Source of the DNA: Amoebophrya sp. AT5.2
Lineage: Eukaryota; Sar; Dinophyceae; Syndiniales; Amoebophryaceae
DNA: 36,911 nucleotides
Assembly: GCA_005223375.1 (NCBI GenBank)
Contig: RXOD01003923.1
Coordinates: 1 to 36,911, forward strand
Direction of reading: 5' to 3'
Positions 34,601 to 36,911 of the stretch are shown here, one piece after another. Position numbers and translations under genes: made by a program. Position 1 is the first letter of the stretch. Each line of letters begins with the position of its first letter. The notes under the pieces were generated by a model that was not told the origin of the DNA, searched no databases, and saw only the letters and a program-made list of their open reading frames with translations.

Positions 34601-36731
34601 GCGCGCTGGTCGTCGGCGTCGACGGACTTGTACACCTCGACCAGCCGGTCCTTCGCCGCGGTGATTTCCTCCTCACGCTTTTTCTCCTCGCCGCTCTTCT
34701 TCTTCTGGTCGGCGAGGATGCCGTTGCGGTGCTTGGCGATTTGCTTCAAGCGCTATGGCGGGACCAGCGATGGTAAGTGGTGCGTGGTCGTGAACGAACT
34801 TATAACTTTTTGGGAAGCTCTTCGGGGTTCCCTTCGGTTGTCCCGGAGAGAGGCCTGCACTAGGAGCAAACAGGGCTGTCCGGAGTCGGCAGCAGGCCTG
34901 ATACCCTTCCGCCCTGTACAGCTAAAAGTAGCAATAGATACACTGCCACTCTAGACGAAGGCGCCCCATTTTCCCCCATTTTCCTCTGCTTTCATGCTTT
35001 AGCCCTTCTACTCAAAGAAGATAAAGAACAAGAAGATGAAGAAGTAGCGCTAGCGCCCCCAGCACCATAGTAACTACTGCTACCGGCTTTCCATGGCGTT
35101 CCTTTCCCTCCCAGTGGCTCACGTCCCTGCCCCCCTTACTCCCCTCGCAATCCAATGGGGCATGTCTGAAACCGCCCCAGACCCCTTCGCGCCGGGTGGA
35201 CTTCCGAGCGCCTCGATCGGCAGTCGCCCCCGCCCGAGGGCACCACCCATTACGCTTACGCAGTTCTTACCGGTTGCTCACTTACCATCTGGTTCCGCCA
35301 TAAGCGCCCCTGCATGCGCACTTTCGCGGTCTGAAGGTGCTCTTTGTCGCGCGTGTTGGCTTGCGCGACGGTCGCGAGGAAGTTCCAGTCCGCCCCGGAA
35401 TAGTCCGCCTCTTTCTTCCCGGCGAGCCGTTTTGCGTGCGTCTCGCGCAGCTGCTTCTGCGACTCCACCTCGGTCTCGAGCGCGATCCAGTCCACCTCCT
35501 CGCGCTTCTCCTCCGCGTCGAGCTTCCCGAGCTGGCGCTCGGCCGCCTTCACCCGCTCGGACCGCTGCTTGTGCACCAGCGCCAACTCGGCGTTCAGCTG
35601 GTCGCCGCGCGTCCGTCTCTCCAGGTCCCGCTCCATGGCTCGGTGCTCAAGCGCGGTGAGCTTCTGCTGGATCTCCCGCTCGCGGGCCTCGTCCTGCTTG
35701 TCGCTGTTGGTCGACACACGCGCGTACAGAGGGCTCATCTGGCTGCTGATGATGCGCTTCGCCGTCTCCTCGTTCTCGACCTCGCTGGAGCTGCTCGAGC
35801 CGTCTTTGCCTCTCCTCGGGCCTCCTGCGTTGTCCTTCGTTCCTGAGGAAGTGCTCGTCGCGGGGTGCAGACCGATCGAGGCGAGCACCTTCGAGTTTTC
35901 GCACTTCGATCGCGCCGCGCGCTCGGACTCGTCCGCTTTCACGCCCCGCTCTTCGTGCTGCGTCATGCGCCGGCTCAGAGCGTCGAGTTGACCGCTCAGA
36001 GCGTTAATCTGCAGCTCGAGTTCGTTCGCGGCTAGTGTCCTCAGGCGATCCGACTTTTCGTGCTGCGCCTCGGCGAGCATTTTCGCAGCCTTGACGTTGC
36101 CGCTTTCAGGAGCTCCTCCGTCAGCAGTTGCCCATGATCTGGTGTCGTAGTCGTACCCCTCCTCGTCGATCGGGGGCACGGCTAGATCCGCCTGCGACCG
36201 CAAAAACACGTTCGGGTTCATGGTCACAAGATCTGGAGTGATGAAGTTCGCGTTCGCGCCGGAACTTCCCGGTCGGGAGATCATCGTCTTCATGCTCGAA
36301 GCGACCGTCGCTTGCCCCACTCCGCCGCGTGCCTGCGGGGAAAACGATGAGGCGCCAGCGGCCCCAGAAGCAGACGAGGACGAGGATCTCGCAGTGGACG
36401 TCCCCGTCACGTACGCGACGTTGTTTGGGTTGTTGAAGTGGTACATGTTCGCGAGCTCGCCGCCCATCCCTAGGTCCACGTGCGGGTTCGGCAGCAGCGT
36501 CTGAAATGCGTGCTGGCCCGAGGTGGAGCCCGTCTGGAGGAAGGTGACCGACTTTTTCCCCGCTCCGTTGCCGTTGCCGATCCGCGCGTACGGTTGACCT
36601 ACGTTCGTCGCCTCCAGCTCGCTTGCATCCCGAGCGTGCTGCTGCAGCATCAGCTCCATCTGCCAGCGCGCATCGGCAGCTGCAGATGGAGCTGATGCTG
36701 ATGGAGCTGATGGGGAAGGAACCCGGGCGTG
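22649..36731 (-). CDS. Giant coiled-coil protein, four visible exons, about 4,375 residues (5' end outside window)
   Basis: Exons: 36731-35286, 34752-25021, 24793-23024 and 22828-22649, all joined in phase 0. Exon 1 (about 482 residues) begins Ser/Ala/Asn-rich and turns into Glu/Lys/Arg/Gln heptad-like sequence. Exon 2, one uninterrupted 9.7-kb exon (3,244 residues), is almost wholly charged coiled coil, broken by a short Ser/Gly/Pro-rich section around 33660-34040 and five 11-residue repeats near residues 3475-3529. Exon 3 continues as coiled coil with Ala/Thr/Ser-rich breaks, and exon 4 ends ...SATEEAKEKK. No motor head, kinase or membrane segment is visible. Such size and composition fit a cytoskeletal, basal-body or pellicle scaffold, but this is inference; resemblance to myosin tails or trichohyalin would be compositional. 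If the last intron is retained, translation stops at 22976 instead. Confidence 0.75.
22829..23023 (-). other. Predicted last intron (195 bp) of the coiled-coil gene
   Basis: The donor is TCGCCG/GTAGAATCG and the acceptor AACCTGCTCAG/ACATCG, both phase 0. The exon added (22828-22649, 59 codons plus stop) has clear protein-like composition, including ASIFSRLVQKHLQENPGG, whereas retaining the intron gives a hydrophobic end and stop at 22976. Confidence 0.6.
24794..25020 (-). other. Predicted 227-bp intron joining two coiled-coil exons
   Basis: The donor is GCGACGAAACAG/GTACCTGG and the acceptor CACTACAACAG/CAACGTCGC, phase 0 on both sides. Joining gives ...DDDATKQ then QRREMQQALAQRMM, continuing the coiled coil. 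Without splicing the long frame stops at 25009. Confidence 0.8.
25612..25776 (-). repeat. Five tandem 33-bp repeats coding 11-residue units in the coiled-coil protein
   Basis: The coding strand gives YEELQKQAASK, YEELQQQSASK, YEGLQKESSSK, YEDLQKQSMSE and YQALQKQLTSI in succession. An 11-residue (hendecad) period is a known coiled-coil register with right-handed or straight supercoil tendency, different from the heptads around it. Confidence 0.9.
34753..35285 (-). other. Predicted 533-bp intron made of an introner-like element
   Basis: The donor is AACCAGATG/GTAAGTGAGC (perfect GTAAGT) and the acceptor CCCGCCATAG/CGCTTG, phase 0. It joins ...MQGRLWRNQM to RLKQIAKHRN. The intron boundaries fall just inside the left end and at the right end of the inverted-repeat element at 34754-35302. 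Confidence 0.85.
34754..35302. mobile_element. Introner-like element with terminal inverted repeats and 5-bp target duplication
   Basis: The plus-strand left end is TATGGCGGGACCAG and the right end is CTGGTTCCGCCATA, an inverted repeat of 14 bp with 13 matches. AGCGC stands directly outside both ends (34749-34753 and 35303-35307), as a target-site duplication. Just inside each inverted repeat is GATGGTAAGTG, so a splice donor is carried in both orientations. No transposase frame is seen in the 549 bp, so it would be non-autonomous. Confidence 0.82.
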
Positions 36732-36911
36732 CTGCTTATGGCGAGACCAGGGGGTAAGTAGTGAATTAATAAAGTGGTAAGTGATTTTAATTTTTTGGGG
36801 AGGCTCTTTGCCTTTGGGGTGCCCTTTCTTGGTGGTCCTGAAAAAAAATCTGCAATAGGAGGGAAGGCGGCTTTTTGCGGTCGGCAGCCTTGGCACTCCT
36901 GCAGCCTACAG
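36732..36911 (-). other. 3' part of an intron of the coiled-coil gene, running off the right edge
   Basis: The acceptor is CCATAAGCAG/CACGCC with exon start 36731 (an AAG acceptor three bases upstream is also possible and in phase). The frame remains open upstream of the acceptor but translates inverted-repeat and A/T-rich sequence unlike the exon. Confidence 0.65.
36737..36911. mobile_element. Second, partial copy of the introner-like element
   Basis: It begins with TATGGCGAGACCAG, 12-13 of 14 positions like the ends of the first copy, followed by GGGGGTAAGT. Collinear matches to 34754-34920 continue: TTTTTGGG.AG.CTCTT, TGCA.TAGGAG, GTCGGCAGC and CCT..ACAG. The other end lies outside the window. 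Confidence 0.72.

Overview
This is nuclear DNA of a eukaryote, most likely a protist. Long minus-strand reading frames are joined by short GT-AG introns. All four host genes and the one large transposable element are read from the minus strand, head to tail. That layout, long low-complexity proteins and an intron built like a mobile 'introner' element would fit the dinoflagellate lineage (for example Syndiniales such as Amoebophrya), but the organism is inferred from style only; no ribosomal RNA or taxonomic marker is present.

Layout from low to high coordinate. 1-3331: a Sec14/CRAL-TRIO lipid-binding protein with a very long disordered tail that runs off the left edge. 4737-8383: a two-exon, largely disordered protein of unknown function. 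9339-13409: a two-exon M16 metallopeptidase of the C05D11.1/YOL098C type with an acidic insertion. 14465-22163: a 7.7-kb tyrosine-recombinase retrotransposon. 22649-36731 and beyond: a giant coiled-coil gene (at least four exons, about 4,375 residues visible), whose third-from-last intron in this window is an introner-like element with inverted repeats and a target-site duplication. A second, partial copy of that element fills the right edge.

The retrotransposon is the main discovery. It has the split-direct-repeat architecture of Ngaro/PAT-type elements: 14465-14680 (A1), 21253-21518 (B1), 21514-21729 (A2) and 21898-22163 (B2), with 1 mismatch in the A pair and 2 in the B pair. B1 runs straight into A2, which is what joining the two outer ends into a circle would give. 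It encodes a tyrosine recombinase (H..R, W and Y boxes), a Gly/Pro/Gln-rich protein with a CCCH-like zinc knuckle (probable Gag), and a reverse transcriptase with RNase H. Relative to the usual Ngaro plan, the gene order (recombinase, Gag-like, RT/RNase H) and the position of the B1-A2-B2 cluster (upstream of the genes) look permuted. The recombinase is split by a -1 frame change at a CCCGGGT heptamer.

The second discovery is the introner. In 34754-35302 the 14-bp terminal inverted repeats (TATGGCGG[A/G]ACCAG) are followed on both sides by a GGTAAGT donor, and the ends are flanked by a 5-bp AGCGC duplication. The spliced product gains exactly 21 nt (7 codons), so the frame is preserved.

No tRNA, rRNA, CRISPR array or recognisable promoter was found. 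All gene models come from reading frames, splice-site consensus and phase agreement and need RNA evidence.
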